Below are positions 36,901-44,697 of a DNA stretch of 64,000 nt, one piece after another (the first letter of the stretch is position 1; every line of letters begins with the position of its first letter). The position numbers and the translations under genes were made by a program. This DNA is from Erwinia sp. SLM-02. Its GTDB lineage: Bacteria; Pseudomonadota; Gammaproteobacteria; Enterobacterales; Enterobacteriaceae. The stretch covers positions 124,001 to 188,000 of the forward strand of contig NZ_JAQISN010000003.1 in the NCBI RefSeq assembly GCF_037450285.1, in the 5' to 3' direction. The notes below the pieces were generated by a model that saw only the letters and a list, made by a program, of their open reading frames with translations, was not told the origin of the DNA and made no database searches.

Positions 36901-38097
36901 GTTGTCGACGACAACCACCGCCTCCTGGGCCGTGGATTTGAGTTTTTCCAGCAGAGCATCTGGAGCTGGAAACGCTTGGCCTCCGGCATCGGTATAAAAA
37001 ACAGTGTCGGGGGAGAGAGCTGCCCGACCGATGTTTGTTTCAAAGAGGGCCTGTACAAAGCGGGTCTTCCCGACCCCAGACAGTCCGACCAAGCGGAGTA
37101 CCGCACCGGGCACAGCGAGCTTTTGTCTGATCGCGTCCAGCATCTCTTCAGCCGTGATTTTCCTGCCAGCATCGATAGTCGCATCGCTGAACTTGACCTT
37201 ATCATCAATAATATAACGTCCGTCAACGTCTTGCGTAGCGCCTGACCAGTTCTGGTATCCGCGCCAGCCACTGACCTGACTGCCAAAATGCTTCATTAGC
37301 CAGAGGTGCTGTGGGGTGATTTTCGCCGACTTAACAAAGTTCAGCACATGCTGATACACCTCATTCTGCCTCGAATCAGGTTTGCAGATCCCGTTATGAT
37401 CAGCATCGACCATAACCATCTCTGCTTGGATTCCCGGGTCTGCACTGTCTGGTTTGACAATCTTAGCAAGCCCGTATAATTTTCGGCTTTCGCCGAGGAC
37501 CAGACGCTTACCGGTAAAGGTGCGGTCCCAGTTGCGATACCAGACATTGAGTTCGCGCAAATCGGGGTTGTTGCGGTAAAGATAGGCCGTCATGGCTGAC
37601 GGTCGTCCTCCGAGGCAGGCAAATGCCAGCAATCTTGCGGGTAAGGAATTACCTAAACTCGAGACATCAGAACCCTGATGGGGGGTACCAAGAAAGGCAA
37701 CGGCGGTGATACTATTCAGCAGTACGCTGACCTCAGGCTCATCCTTTCGGTCACAAGCAAGCCGGATTATTTGTTTAATCAGCAATCCGCCCTGACTGTG
37801 ACCGATGAAAATAACTTCTCCGCGAGTGATGTCATTCTGCAGAAGTAGCAATTTAAATATGTTCTGAGCCCGATCCTTCAGGCCCATGTCGGGTTGCAAC
37901 CAGGTCAGGAGACTGGTTTCATATTCGACAGCCCAGATTCGCAGATCCGGATCATCCTGCTGTAACCATTCAGGCCAGAACTGACGTTTATCCTTTCCGG
38001 CAGTCCAGGTTTTACGGTAATGGCCACCGAGACCATGTATCAGAACAACATTGCGTTTTGCCCCTTCAGTACCTGCTATTAAATGAATAGTAGCCAT
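33967..38097 (-). CDS. Serine esterase (SesB/SERAC1-like) fused to a STAND-type P-loop NTPase, candidate defence protein
   Basis: A 1376-residue protein not matched to any named family I know. Residues 1-250 form an alpha/beta hydrolase: strand VVLIHGLGGHYRKTW at 17-31, nucleophile elbow GHSQGG at 99-104 (Ser101), the SERAC1/SesB-type motif FLGTPHQGSD at 135-144, and a likely catalytic histidine at 234 (DADHNGICKP). A P-loop NTPase follows, with Walker A GLSGVGKT at 338-345 and Walker B AVVVVDNC with Asp398. The remaining ~900 residues are largely helical with no repeat I could recognise, a plausible sensor. Effector-NTPase-sensor order is the hallmark of STAND/Avs/NLR immune proteins. It lies in the same direction as alpA and hsd, in the defence cargo zone. 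No signal peptide or membrane helix is seen. Confidence 0.75.
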   Translation of the reverse strand: MATIHLIAGTEGAKRNVVLIHGLGGHYRKTWTAGKDKRQFWPEWLQQDDPDLRIWAVEYETSLLTWLQPDMGLKDRAQNIFKLLLLQNDITRGEVIFIGHSQGGLLIKQIIRLACDRKDEPEVSVLLNSITAVAFLGTPHQGSDVSSLGNSLPARLLAFACLGGRPSAMTAYLYRNNPDLRELNVWYRNWDRTFTGKRLVLGESRKLYGLAKIVKPDSADPGIQAEMVMVDADHNGICKPDSRQNEVYQHVLNFVKSAKITPQHLWLMKHFGSQVSGWRGYQNWSGATQDVDGRYIIDDKVKFSDATIDAGRKITAEEMLDAIRQKLAVPGAVLRLVGLSGVGKTRFVQALFETNIGRAALSPDTVFYTDAGGQAFPAPDALLEKLKSTAQEAVVVVDNCAPALHNSLNSVLNADPGPARSRLLTVEYDVRDDIPDNTDVISMEASSGELIEALISGYFPDISQASRSTIAEFSGGNARVALALAATIGRGENISRLRSSELFSRLFNQRHDTSPELMQAGSLLSIVYSFRFANGDGYSEELTDLACIAHLHHDRLYACAREIQRRGLAQVRGDWMAILPHPIANGLAQRALEDIPATQILSVLAPDKNERLFRSFTRRLGYLSDSQEAAAMAGKMLASDGIFDRMLAQGKDHYTETFSLIANVAPVAQEQTLGFITRTGDLEPDGWFFTSDNLAFTVITRLLRSLAYEARYFEQCVWLLCRFAENEKTNENNASSTDLLCTLFHIHLSGTHAPLAMRLNIIKTLLLEQRTGLALRLLNSLLKTSHFTSFQGFDFGAQVRDFGYLPQTRNDYEGWFCRVLDFLIATFTRHPELSRDTCGIVHSWFRSLWKIKPAQPLLVTLIKMLVGTPGDEALWTTVKQAIHFDAEKQTEAERETLQQLEQLTRPDTLAQKLNIFIFSQQQSFYGLGEKDVDGENHTSGYDVANKLAAALGRDVASCLPDLRDSIIYRALLEDSDYGRMMEFSTVLGKEISDPQDFCQKLNTQITRLGAENIKNVFLCGSLRGIYHQDSALCHAVLDAWLHMPKMEKHFAIIQAHIPMDANSIERVMHHLEDPEKDVNGYRILASGRRHAIIPDSSLIELLQLMWRHQNGPSTAFDILSMRVHDDGRDGYVCSEPLLELARGWICAIIYGHPVPTRDIPKYNISAIAKRAFQACSAEQARDLLAAIVRSSERYTLHDYDFTEVLGLICHYQPQVILDRLCPAPGVVDEAFRDVVSQRSYSKDQPLTVLPMAVTMAWCQQDPRTRYPCLATLISPYEKSGEHLVWTALASALIAGAPSPEPVLSGLVHNASADDDLGSRAACAEDKLTLLAELRNSGSPELALAASRMMDEVQERFDRDQQRSARLNRRDSEQFEY

Positions 38098-38266
38098 CTT
38101 CCCACTGTTCCTTGCGTATGTTTAATCTAAATTCACGCCAGATAAGGTCATTCTTTGATATTTGTTTAACGCTATTTATATCAGTATTCAGGCTTCTTGA
38201 ACCGCTATCAAGTTTAGATATAGCTGTCAGCCCGACGAATAAATCAATGGGGCAGGTCATTGTCAT
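38066..38266 (-). CDS. Possible 66-residue ORF overlapping the start of the STAND gene
   Basis: Not recognised. It starts MTMTCPIDLFVGLTAISKLD and has a charged C-terminal part (WREFRLNIRKEQWEDGYYSF). It overlaps the first 32 bases of the esterase-STAND gene in another frame, so it could couple translation. The ribosome site is weak, and it may be chance. Confidence 0.25.
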   Translation of the reverse strand: MTMTCPIDLFVGLTAISKLDSGSRSLNTDINSVKQISKNDLIWREFRLNIRKEQWEDGYYSFNSRY

Positions 38267-39028
38267 GGTCTAAGTTCGTTACCTGAAAGTCATAACAGAA
38301 CTAAACAGGAAGGGGAAAGGACCCGCATACAGGATTGCTTATGTCAAAAGGAGCCTACTTTCAACAGGCTACGAGCCATGTACAAAATTGATAAGAGCTG
38401 ATTCCAGCTGGCTTCTTGCTGCGCTATAAATTTCAAATTAGTGGCTGTGATGCCCGATTATAAGTTTTGGCAGTGGTATGTTGACGAAGGCGTTCTGCTG
38501 AATAAACCCGCCGTAAAAGTTTGCCTAAACTGCAGGGTTAGCGGCAAAGCCCCAAAGCCGAAGAGTCTTTTAGGAAAAAAATACGACAGATAGTGGATAG
38601 CGACCTGCAACTCGTCGCTATTAACGCTGAGGTGTTCACTTCAGTGCGTTTCCCCCAGTGCTCACAGCACCGTTACGGTTTCGGGGCACCCGAGATTTCC
38701 ACATCGGCAAAGTTCTTTTTCCCTGTGATGCGCCAGTGGCCGATTTCGCCAAATCTACTACCGCTGGTGACAACAACATGGTCCTCAGTTTATTGTCCTT
38801 CGAATTTACTTTTACCTCTGGTTCCAAGTGTGCGCAGTTCAACAGCCGCTTGCTTGTCGTATTACGCCGGTCGAGTTCAAACCACGGCGCTTCATACTGT
38901 GAGCCCACATGAAGGATGAGTCCAGAGCCGTATGATATGCAGCTCCAGGTCCTGGCTCCTTTACTGACAGCCTATCAGCGGTGATATAATTACCCAGTGC
39001 GTTGGTGGCGAGAAACACTTCAACATTA
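38098..39028. other. Gene-poor stretch with small and degenerate ORFs
   Basis: About 930 bases between the zinc-ribbon gene and the STAND gene with no solid gene. They contain the 66-residue ORF above, a 47-codon plus-strand ORF at 38450-38593 (MPDYKFWQWYVDEGVLLNKP, with CLNC), and a minus-strand degenerate reading frame at 38673-38861. The STAND promoter should lie within the first few hundred bases, but no clear boxes were found. Confidence 0.4.
38673..38861 (-). pseudogene. Degenerate coding remnant
   Basis: One minus-strand frame reads coding-like residues interrupted by an in-frame TAA: ELRTLGTRGKSKFEGQ, stop, TEDHVVVTSGSRFGEIGHWR and on to ISGAPKP, stop. No start codon is seen. This looks like the tail of a decayed gene. 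An overlapping GTG-started ORF at 38636-38908 in a different frame is less protein-like. The family is not recognised. Confidence 0.25.
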
Positions 39029-39418
39029 TCATGATGTCACCCATTTTGACTGGCTAAAGTCTCCGGTACGACAGGTTAGGCAGTAACGTTCACCATAGTA
39101 ACTGGTCTTGCATTGTCTGCACTGCCAGTCGGCTTTACTGACCCTGGGAGTAGCATCGGGGAGGAGGCGCTGTAACCGTCTGACCAGTTGCTGTTCACTA
39201 GCATCCGGATTGGCATAGGGACAATGCTGTCGACCATTGTTGGTGAGACCCGTTTCGGTGTGCTCAAACCACGGACATTCGGTGTCGAACTCAGGGTGGT
39301 ATTGCAGCACTCTGTTGCAGAGACGGCTGGTATAGTGATCGTAAGGCGCTGTCTGCGCGGTACGAGCCCCGCCTAGGCGACCGTTACCGTCGAGAGCGGT
39401 AACGGATTTAGCAAACAT
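39029..39418 (-). CDS. Zinc-ribbon protein of a P4-like element, function unknown
   Basis: A protein of 129 residues, not assigned to a named family. A cysteine-containing middle (DTECPWFEHTETGL) precedes a C-terminal zinc ribbon CRQCKTSYYGERYCLTC (CxxC...CxxC). The frame is open to 39535. The ATG at 39418 is chosen for its AGGAA ribosome site, with another ATG at 39424. It follows the Gp2-like gene in the same direction, suggesting a replication or regulatory accessory of the element. Confidence 0.55.
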   Translation of the reverse strand: MFAKSVTALDGNGRLGGARTAQTAPYDHYTSRLCNRVLQYHPEFDTECPWFEHTETGLTNNGRQHCPYANPDASEQQLVRRLQRLLPDATPRVSKADWQCRQCKTSYYGERYCLTCRTGDFSQSKWVTS

Positions 39419-39580
39419 AGTCATGTTCCTGCAGGCAGGCGTAAGCCGTCCCTGAAGAGTAGACAGACGCCATGCGGTTGAATGGATTAAAGGGATTGAA
39501 AGGGGACCTGCGGTGTGGTTGTCACACTGTGGCATTGTGGCGTAAATAAATCGCCATCAGCAAAAAGGATGCAGGGAATA

Positions 39581-40366
39581 TCAGCCCTGACTGCAGCCGA
39601 ATGAGCGTTCGGTACTGCTGTATCGCTTGGTGCGATGCTTTGCCATGTAGCTCAGACGGAAAGTCAGTGCATCCACTTTCTTTCTGAAATCCGGCTTATT
39701 GATTTCCAGAAAAGCCAGGGGGTTACCCGGGAAATGGACTAACGTCAGATATTCATACCAGTCTCGTTTCTTCATCGCACTCAGCCAGGCGTTTTGAATC
39801 AGGGATGCCAGACCTTTCCCCTGTTCATCGTAGCTTCCCAGAGCATTGAACGTGTCGGTGTTGACGAGGAGAGCCAGGTGATAATGCTTCTTGCCGCCCA
39901 GTTCCGGTTGCTCCAGCACCCAGACGTAACGTACTGAAGTACGGTGGCTTCGTTTCCCTTCCTTGGCTCTTCTCTGCCGATAAGCGACTATCTGAGCTTT
40001 CAGTGAGTCGATAAACCGGGACATCAGTCCCGGGCTCAAATCAGCATCGCTGGTAATACTGTCTCCCAAATCTCCGTTTTCCGGTAAGTGCAAATCCACC
40101 CTGATAACTGTGGTTTGTGGATGCTCCTTCAGTGCGTGGCAGAGCACTTCAGCGATTCTTTGTAGATAAGCCACATTGAAAGGTGCCTGGCTTGGGTCGA
40201 GCTTCATAGGGTTAGTATTATCGAATATGAACACAGTGGTTTCCTCCACCTGCCGAGGGACAGCAGGCATGGTGCTGCTATCCCGTAAGACAGGCCGGCA
40301 TAATGGTTTGGTTGGGGGAGTAGGGGGGATGCTGAAGTTCTTAGTTGATAGATCAGCGACTGTCAT
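39581..40366 (-). CDS. Inovirus Gp2-like / YagK-YfjJ family protein
   Basis: A 261-residue protein of the YagK/YfjJ C-terminal-domain (inovirus Gp2) family found in CP4-type islands. Visible features are an N-terminal proline-rich stretch (IPPTPPTKP), the core RYVWVLEQPELGGKKHYHLALLVN with the HYH motif of replication-initiator-like folds, and the family end YMAKHRTKRYSSTERSFGCSQ. Inovirus Gp2 nicks the origin for rolling-circle replication. Whether this member initiates island replication is inference. It lies downstream of alpA in the same orientation. Confidence 0.75.
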   Translation of the reverse strand: MTVADLSTKNFSIPPTPPTKPLCRPVLRDSSTMPAVPRQVEETTVFIFDNTNPMKLDPSQAPFNVAYLQRIAEVLCHALKEHPQTTVIRVDLHLPENGDLGDSITSDADLSPGLMSRFIDSLKAQIVAYRQRRAKEGKRSHRTSVRYVWVLEQPELGGKKHYHLALLVNTDTFNALGSYDEQGKGLASLIQNAWLSAMKKRDWYEYLTLVHFPGNPLAFLEINKPDFRKKVDALTFRLSYMAKHRTKRYSSTERSFGCSQG

Positions 40367-40577
40367 GGATGCACAGCATCATTCACACCAGAAGTGGTAG
40401 TAACTGATTATATTGAAGTAATATATTACCTATCCGACATTATCATCATTCAGAGAATCCTTTTGGCATAAGTCTTAACTGATTGGTTTACCGTCAATAA
40501 TCACTCCGAAGTTAGTTGTCCCATATAACAGGCATTTACAAGGGAACAACGATGTTTCCGACTAATACTACAGAAGG

Positions 40578-41171
40578 TTAAATCAGTGGATCGACAACTG
40601 TGCGATACGCGAAAGTAACGTATTCATCCATTACGCTAGTTATCATCAGAATTTCCTCCTGCCGCCCAATGATCCAGTTGCAAAGCTCCTCATAGGACTT
40701 GCGCTTCAGATTGTCGGTCCAGTCATCAAGACTATTTCCCAGCATCAAATCGTACCAGCACAACCTGACCATCTTCAGACGCAGTTCAGTACCACTAAAC
40801 TGCCGAAACAAACTGATGAGCTTATTTGCCAGAGGACGCTGTTTCAAACGCACGCACTCAGACAGCAAAATCCCCTCCAACATGGGATGGTGAGCCAGCA
40901 GATGCTCTTGAGTTAATAAACTAACGCTCAGGTCATCATTGACGGTTATCGATGCTTCGGTTCTGCCATAAATAATCCGGTGCAGGCATTGTGGGACGAT
41001 GGCAATAACCTCTTTTTCTTCTGGAAACTTAAGGCTGCCAACCGTCAGGGTATGATGGTGACATATATTCTGGTGACACATACCCGATCTGATCGCCAGC
41101 TTCGTAAAATCTGTCAACCAGGTTTGATAATATTTATACAGCTCCTCGTAGCGTGGCTTGTAGTCTTTCAT
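40578..41171 (-). CDS. Hypothetical protein of 197 residues
   Basis: Not recognised. Soluble and mostly helical, beginning MKDYKPRYEELYKYYQTWLT, with a histidine/cysteine cluster MCHQNICHHHTL near residues 31-42. AAGGA lies ten bases before the ATG. It sits between alpA and the Gp2-like gene on the same strand with about 95 and 210-base gaps, so it may share regulation by AlpA. No function is proposed. Confidence 0.6.
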   Translation of the reverse strand: MKDYKPRYEELYKYYQTWLTDFTKLAIRSGMCHQNICHHHTLTVGSLKFPEEKEVIAIVPQCLHRIIYGRTEASITVNDDLSVSLLTQEHLLAHHPMLEGILLSECVRLKQRPLANKLISLFRQFSGTELRLKMVRLCWYDLMLGNSLDDWTDNLKRKSYEELCNWIIGRQEEILMITSVMDEYVTFAYRTVVDPLI

Positions 41172-41266
41172 GGTTTATATTCCTTATGGCTTAAATTACA
41201 GGTGGCAGAAACCGCCGGATATACCGGGAGATTATTAGTCTGCTGAGGGTTTAGTCGGAGTGGAGG

Positions 41267-41473
41267 TTATTTACGGGACTGGTCGACGCGTTCCTGGAGC
41301 CAGGCTTCCACTCCACTTTTCAGCCATCGGGAGCTTCGCCCTAGTTTGATAGGTTTGGGAAAGGAACCATCTTTAATGAGCTTATAAATCCACTTATCTG
41401 TCATCTGAAGAAGCGTTGTGATAAATACCATGTCAACGAGTTGATCTTCGGTAAGCAAGGTAGGGGTATTCAT
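41267..41473 (-). CDS. alpA: AlpA-family excisionase/transcription activator
   Basis: Small DNA-binding protein of 68 residues with the MerR-like helix-turn-helix of AlpA: MTDKWIYKLIKDGSFPKPIK, then LGRSSRWLKSGVEAWLQERV. In E. coli CP4-57, AlpA activates expression leading to excision. The frame is open upstream to 41659, but the ATG at 41473 gives the standard family length. It is the first gene of the leftward arm and divergent from the rightward arm, so it probably controls island excision. Confidence 0.85.
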   Translation of the reverse strand: MNTPTLLTEDQLVDMVFITTLLQMTDKWIYKLIKDGSFPKPIKLGRSSRWLKSGVEAWLQERVDQSRK

Positions 41474-41948
41474 GATTTGTCTCTCCGGTTTTGAAAGGTA
41501 AGCCGGATTAGTGAAGTTTGATAACGACGACTGCTCCGGGACATATCCATGTGGAGATACGTAAAAAAAGCGAGTTATGTTTACCTCTGTTCCTGCCTTG
41601 GTATCAATGCTGGAGTTTTTCAAAGATAGAAGATAATGAGATGTTATTTCTAGGGCCATATTTTTCCACTCCAGATAAAATTAACCGTTACGCATAGTGA
41701 AAATGGTTAAAAATATAAATGAAGAAATGCAAGATGATTGTGGGCTTGATAAAGGCTGCAATAATTTCTGTATAACTTTGGAGAGAGAATGAAAATCATC
41801 ATCCTCATTTGCATATGTAAACCACATCACATAACTGTCATTTCCCCCTAGATCTTACACATGAAAGTTATTGATATACAGCGCGGGGTTATGCTAAAAG
41901 TCATTGATTCACTGTAAATCACTTAGTGATATCAAGGAAGGTGCCGGT
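41474..41948. promoter_or_regulatory. Divergent control region between the two island arms
   Basis: An AT-rich 475-base spacer separates alpA (leftward) from the RHH-like gene (rightward). An in-frame upstream extension of alpA is open but unlike the family. A short dyad ATCAC-TTA-GTGAT at 41918-41930, with a nearby second TTCACT, lies just before the rightward gene and could be an operator. I see no RNA gene. Confidence 0.45.
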
Positions 41949-42833
41949 ATGGTTAAGCTAGTGGGAAATGAGAGTAGTAAGATACGCAATCTTGAAAATA
42001 AACTTATTGCGAATAATTATCGTTTTCAATCTGGTGGAATAGATAAAGATTACCGGGCATATCAGGTGAGGGTTTTCAATTATCTTATTTCATTAAATAT
42101 TCCAGAGCAAAAAATTAGTGATTTCCTTGCTGAAGTAGATAATAGCTATACAAGCGGCTTTCCATCAGAAAATGAACTGGATTGGTATCGTAATGATCCA
42201 CGAGCAAGTTTGTGGTTGGCTTGTGTATTATATGAAAAATTAAAATCAGAAACTCCTGAATACAATAGCGATTTTTTATCCCCTACGTCATTACAACCCA
42301 GTCATGATGTAAGAATTGATGCAATACGTCGCTGCATGGACGAATGGCCTATATTTTATATAACACAGTCTGACTTTATGAAGGATAAAAGTATTGAGTG
42401 GGCAGGGTTACTTGATCAACATGATTTATTTAGGGGTGTTAGATCCAGTAAAGTTGATGTCTGTTCCTGGTTAAGGGATTACTTAAAGGGGAATACATCA
42501 ATTGGACTGAAACGTATTTGTGGTAATTCTCCTGAAGAAATAATGTCGTGGTGCTATGCCAGTTACTTTATGTGGAGAAAAAACAGCCTGCACTCTCCGG
42601 ATTCTGTCGAGTTGTTCATTAGGAAGTTTAAGAGCGCCTGGTCTACACAGAAAAACAGGAATAAAAATAAAGAAGAGAAAAAGCTTGTGACAATGAGTTT
42701 AAATATCTCTCAGCAAGCTCATGATATGCTGAGAGATATGTCTATGAAAGATACGATGTCAAATAACGCAATTATAGAGAGTGCCATTCTTAGGCTATAT
42801 AAAAGTAAAAATACTAAAGAACACTCCAAATAA
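41949..42833 (+). CDS. Hypothetical protein with a C-terminal ribbon-helix-helix-like segment
   Basis: A 294-residue protein with no named family. It is low-GC compared with its neighbours. The N-terminal 240 residues are soluble with several tryptophans. The C-terminal part (VTMSLNISQQAHDMLRDMSM then NNAIIESAILRLYKS) has the strand-helix-helix pattern of RHH DNA-binding domains. The frame is open from 41904, but the ATG at 41949 follows AAGGAAGG and is preferred. It is the first gene of the rightward arm and may be a regulator. Confidence 0.6.
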   Translation: MVKLVGNESSKIRNLENKLIANNYRFQSGGIDKDYRAYQVRVFNYLISLNIPEQKISDFLAEVDNSYTSGFPSENELDWYRNDPRASLWLACVLYEKLKSETPEYNSDFLSPTSLQPSHDVRIDAIRRCMDEWPIFYITQSDFMKDKSIEWAGLLDQHDLFRGVRSSKVDVCSWLRDYLKGNTSIGLKRICGNSPEEIMSWCYASYFMWRKNSLHSPDSVELFIRKFKSAWSTQKNRNKNKEEKKLVTMSLNISQQAHDMLRDMSMKDTMSNNAIIESAILRLYKSKNTKEHSK

Positions 42834-42867
42834 TTTCAGACAGATATTATCTCAGTGAATCACCCGC

Positions 42868-42902
42868 ATCCTTTACCGGATTGCGGGGCTTGTTATTTTT
42901 CA
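42868..42902 (+). terminator. Terminator after the RHH-like gene
   Basis: CCCGCA/TCC and GGA/TTGCGGG pair with a one-base bulge around TTTACC, followed by CTTGTTATTTTT. It separates the hypothetical gene from the GTPase gene. Confidence 0.7.
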
Positions 42903-42917
42903 CGCTGAGATCTTCGT

Positions 42918-43793
42918 ATGCAAAAATTGGACGGCCTTAAGGCCTTTGAGCAACCTCTGGCTTCACTGCCACACCCGTTTCGCAACCTTATCCTTGAACG
43001 TCTTCGCAGTCTCACTCAATACGAGCCGGTAATCGGCATCATGGGTAAAACCGGAGCGGGTAAGTCGTCGCTCTGTAACGCGCTGTTCCAGGGAGAGGTA
43101 ACACCTGTGAGCAATGTTGAAGCCTGCACCCGCGACGTGCTGAGCTTCCGGATCAGTAGTGGCTCTCACAGCCTGTTATTGGTCGACTTACCCGGAGTGG
43201 GGGAAAGTAAGGAACGTGACGAGGAGTACACCACGTTATACCGTCGGATCTTGCCCGAACTGGATTTGGTGTTATGGGTAATCAAAGCCGATGACCGGGC
43301 ACTGTCAGTGGATGAACACTTCTATAGCAAGGTGATGCTGGCGTATCAGCATCGGGTGCTGTTCGTGGTTAATCAGGCTGACAAGGCTGAACCGTGCCAT
43401 CAGTGGAATGCCACCAGCAATACACCATCTCATAGCCAACAATCGACAATTGAGGCCAAGCGGAGCGCGGTGCAGCAGCTCTTCCTGCCGCACCATCCAG
43501 TCTGTGTTGTATCGGCCCGAACGGGTTGGGGGCTGGATGCGATGGTAGAGACGATGATGCGCAGCCTGCCTGACCGGGCCACCAGCCCACTGACAACACA
43601 ACTGCACGGAAGGCTCTGCACCGAGCCGGTAAAAAAGCAGGCACGCGAGCGCTTTGGTCATGCCGTGGATGAAATGATTGGCACTGTAGAGTCATCATAT
43701 TTTCTGCCAGCGCCTGTAAGGGCTGTGATTCGGACGGTGCGAGAAGCTGTGGTGACCGTTGCACGTGCCGTCTGGGACTGGATCTTCTTCTGA
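42918..43793 (+). CDS. yfjP: YfjP/YeeP-family GTPase
   Basis: Era/TrmE-like 50S-type GTPase typical of CP4 islands, 291 residues. G1 is GKTGAGKSS at 45-53 within IMGKTGAGK, G3 is DLPGVGES from residue 90, and G4 is NQAD near 154. The C-terminal region is amphipathic and hydrophobic (PVRAVIRTVREAVVTVARAV), suggesting membrane association. The cellular role is unknown in E. coli too. It lies ahead of the WYL regulator in the rightward arm, matching the CP4-57/CP4-44 gene order. Confidence 0.88.
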   Translation: MQKLDGLKAFEQPLASLPHPFRNLILERLRSLTQYEPVIGIMGKTGAGKSSLCNALFQGEVTPVSNVEACTRDVLSFRISSGSHSLLLVDLPGVGESKERDEEYTTLYRRILPELDLVLWVIKADDRALSVDEHFYSKVMLAYQHRVLFVVNQADKAEPCHQWNATSNTPSHSQQSTIEAKRSAVQQLFLPHHPVCVVSARTGWGLDAMVETMMRSLPDRATSPLTTQLHGRLCTEPVKKQARERFGHAVDEMIGTVESSYFLPAPVRAVIRTVREAVVTVARAVWDWIFF

Positions 43794-43992
43794 CAACAAC
43801 TTATGACGGACACTTCCTGTCCTTTCCTCGCTCAATTAATGAGCGATTAATTCACCTTCAACGCGCAAAGGCGCATTACAGCTGCAATTCTCGCACTGAA
43901 AAAATACGCCTTCCCATGTCCACACCCTGTCCGACCCCTTCGTTACACTAATCACTTAATTTTCAGCCTGTTAACGGGATGGAGAAACTCTA

Positions 43993-44697
43993 ATGTCCCA
44001 GACTGAGCGTCGCCATGAGCGGCTGGCGGTTCGGCTGTCCCTCATTATCAGCCGCCTTGTTGCTGGCGAAACACTGGATATGGGCCTTCTTGCTGCTGAG
44101 TTTGGTGTATCGATCCGTACCCTGCGCCGGGATTTTCGTGAGCGACTAATGTACCTGGACCTGGAATATCGCGATGGCACCTGTCGTCTGCTCTCAGGTA
44201 GCCATCAGCGTGAACTGGCTGTACTGACTTTTGCCCGTCAGTCAGGTGTGGAGGCCCTGTTTCCTGACATGGATAACCACATGGTCAGCTCACTGCTGAG
44301 TGGGCCCGGTGAGTCTCCTTGCCTCATATGGGCAGGGGCAGAGTCATTGTCGCCACCCAGGCCAGGTATATTTACACGCCTTGTCAGGGCCATATCAGAG
44401 CATCGCCGTGTGACGCTGCTGGCTGAAGGTTGTCGCTGTTCAGGGCTTGCACCATACCGCCTCGTACTCTGCGGCAGGCACTGGTATCTGACTGGAGAGC
44501 ATCATCATCGCGTGGCGGTGTTTCCGCTGAACGATATCCATGCGGTTACCTTGCACCCGGAACTGTTCGTGCCTGACCTTCAGATTCGCAACGTTCTCGC
44601 CGAACCGGAATTACTCAGAGCCCTTCCCCATTTTCACGTTTTTCACTCACTGCTCGCCAGAACCGGCGACGGTCTTTTACCTCATAAGGAATCATGA
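43993..44697 (+). CDS. yfjR: WYL-domain transcription regulator (YfjR-like)
   Basis: DeoR-type helix-turn-helix plus WYL-domain regulator of 234 residues. The HTH is at about residues 15-55 (LLAAEFGVSIRTLRRDFRER). The WYL part includes CSGLAPYRLVLCGRHWYLTG, ending in the strand FPLNDIHAVTL. GGAG eight bases before the ATG supports the start. WYL proteins often control defence genes in response to nucleic-acid or nucleotide ligands. It directly precedes and overlaps the start of an exported-protein trio, which it may control. Confidence 0.85.
   Translation: MSQTERRHERLAVRLSLIISRLVAGETLDMGLLAAEFGVSIRTLRRDFRERLMYLDLEYRDGTCRLLSGSHQRELAVLTFARQSGVEALFPDMDNHMVSSLLSGPGESPCLIWAGAESLSPPRPGIFTRLVRAISEHRRVTLLAEGCRCSGLAPYRLVLCGRHWYLTGEHHHRVAVFPLNDIHAVTLHPELFVPDLQIRNVLAEPELLRALPHFHVFHSLLARTGDGLLPHKES

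Noticed and set aside
38636..38908. 90-codon minus-strand ORF with a GTG start
   Set aside because: No ribosome site and the composition is not protein-like. A different, stop-interrupted frame of the same stretch reads better as an old gene, so it was treated as a remnant.
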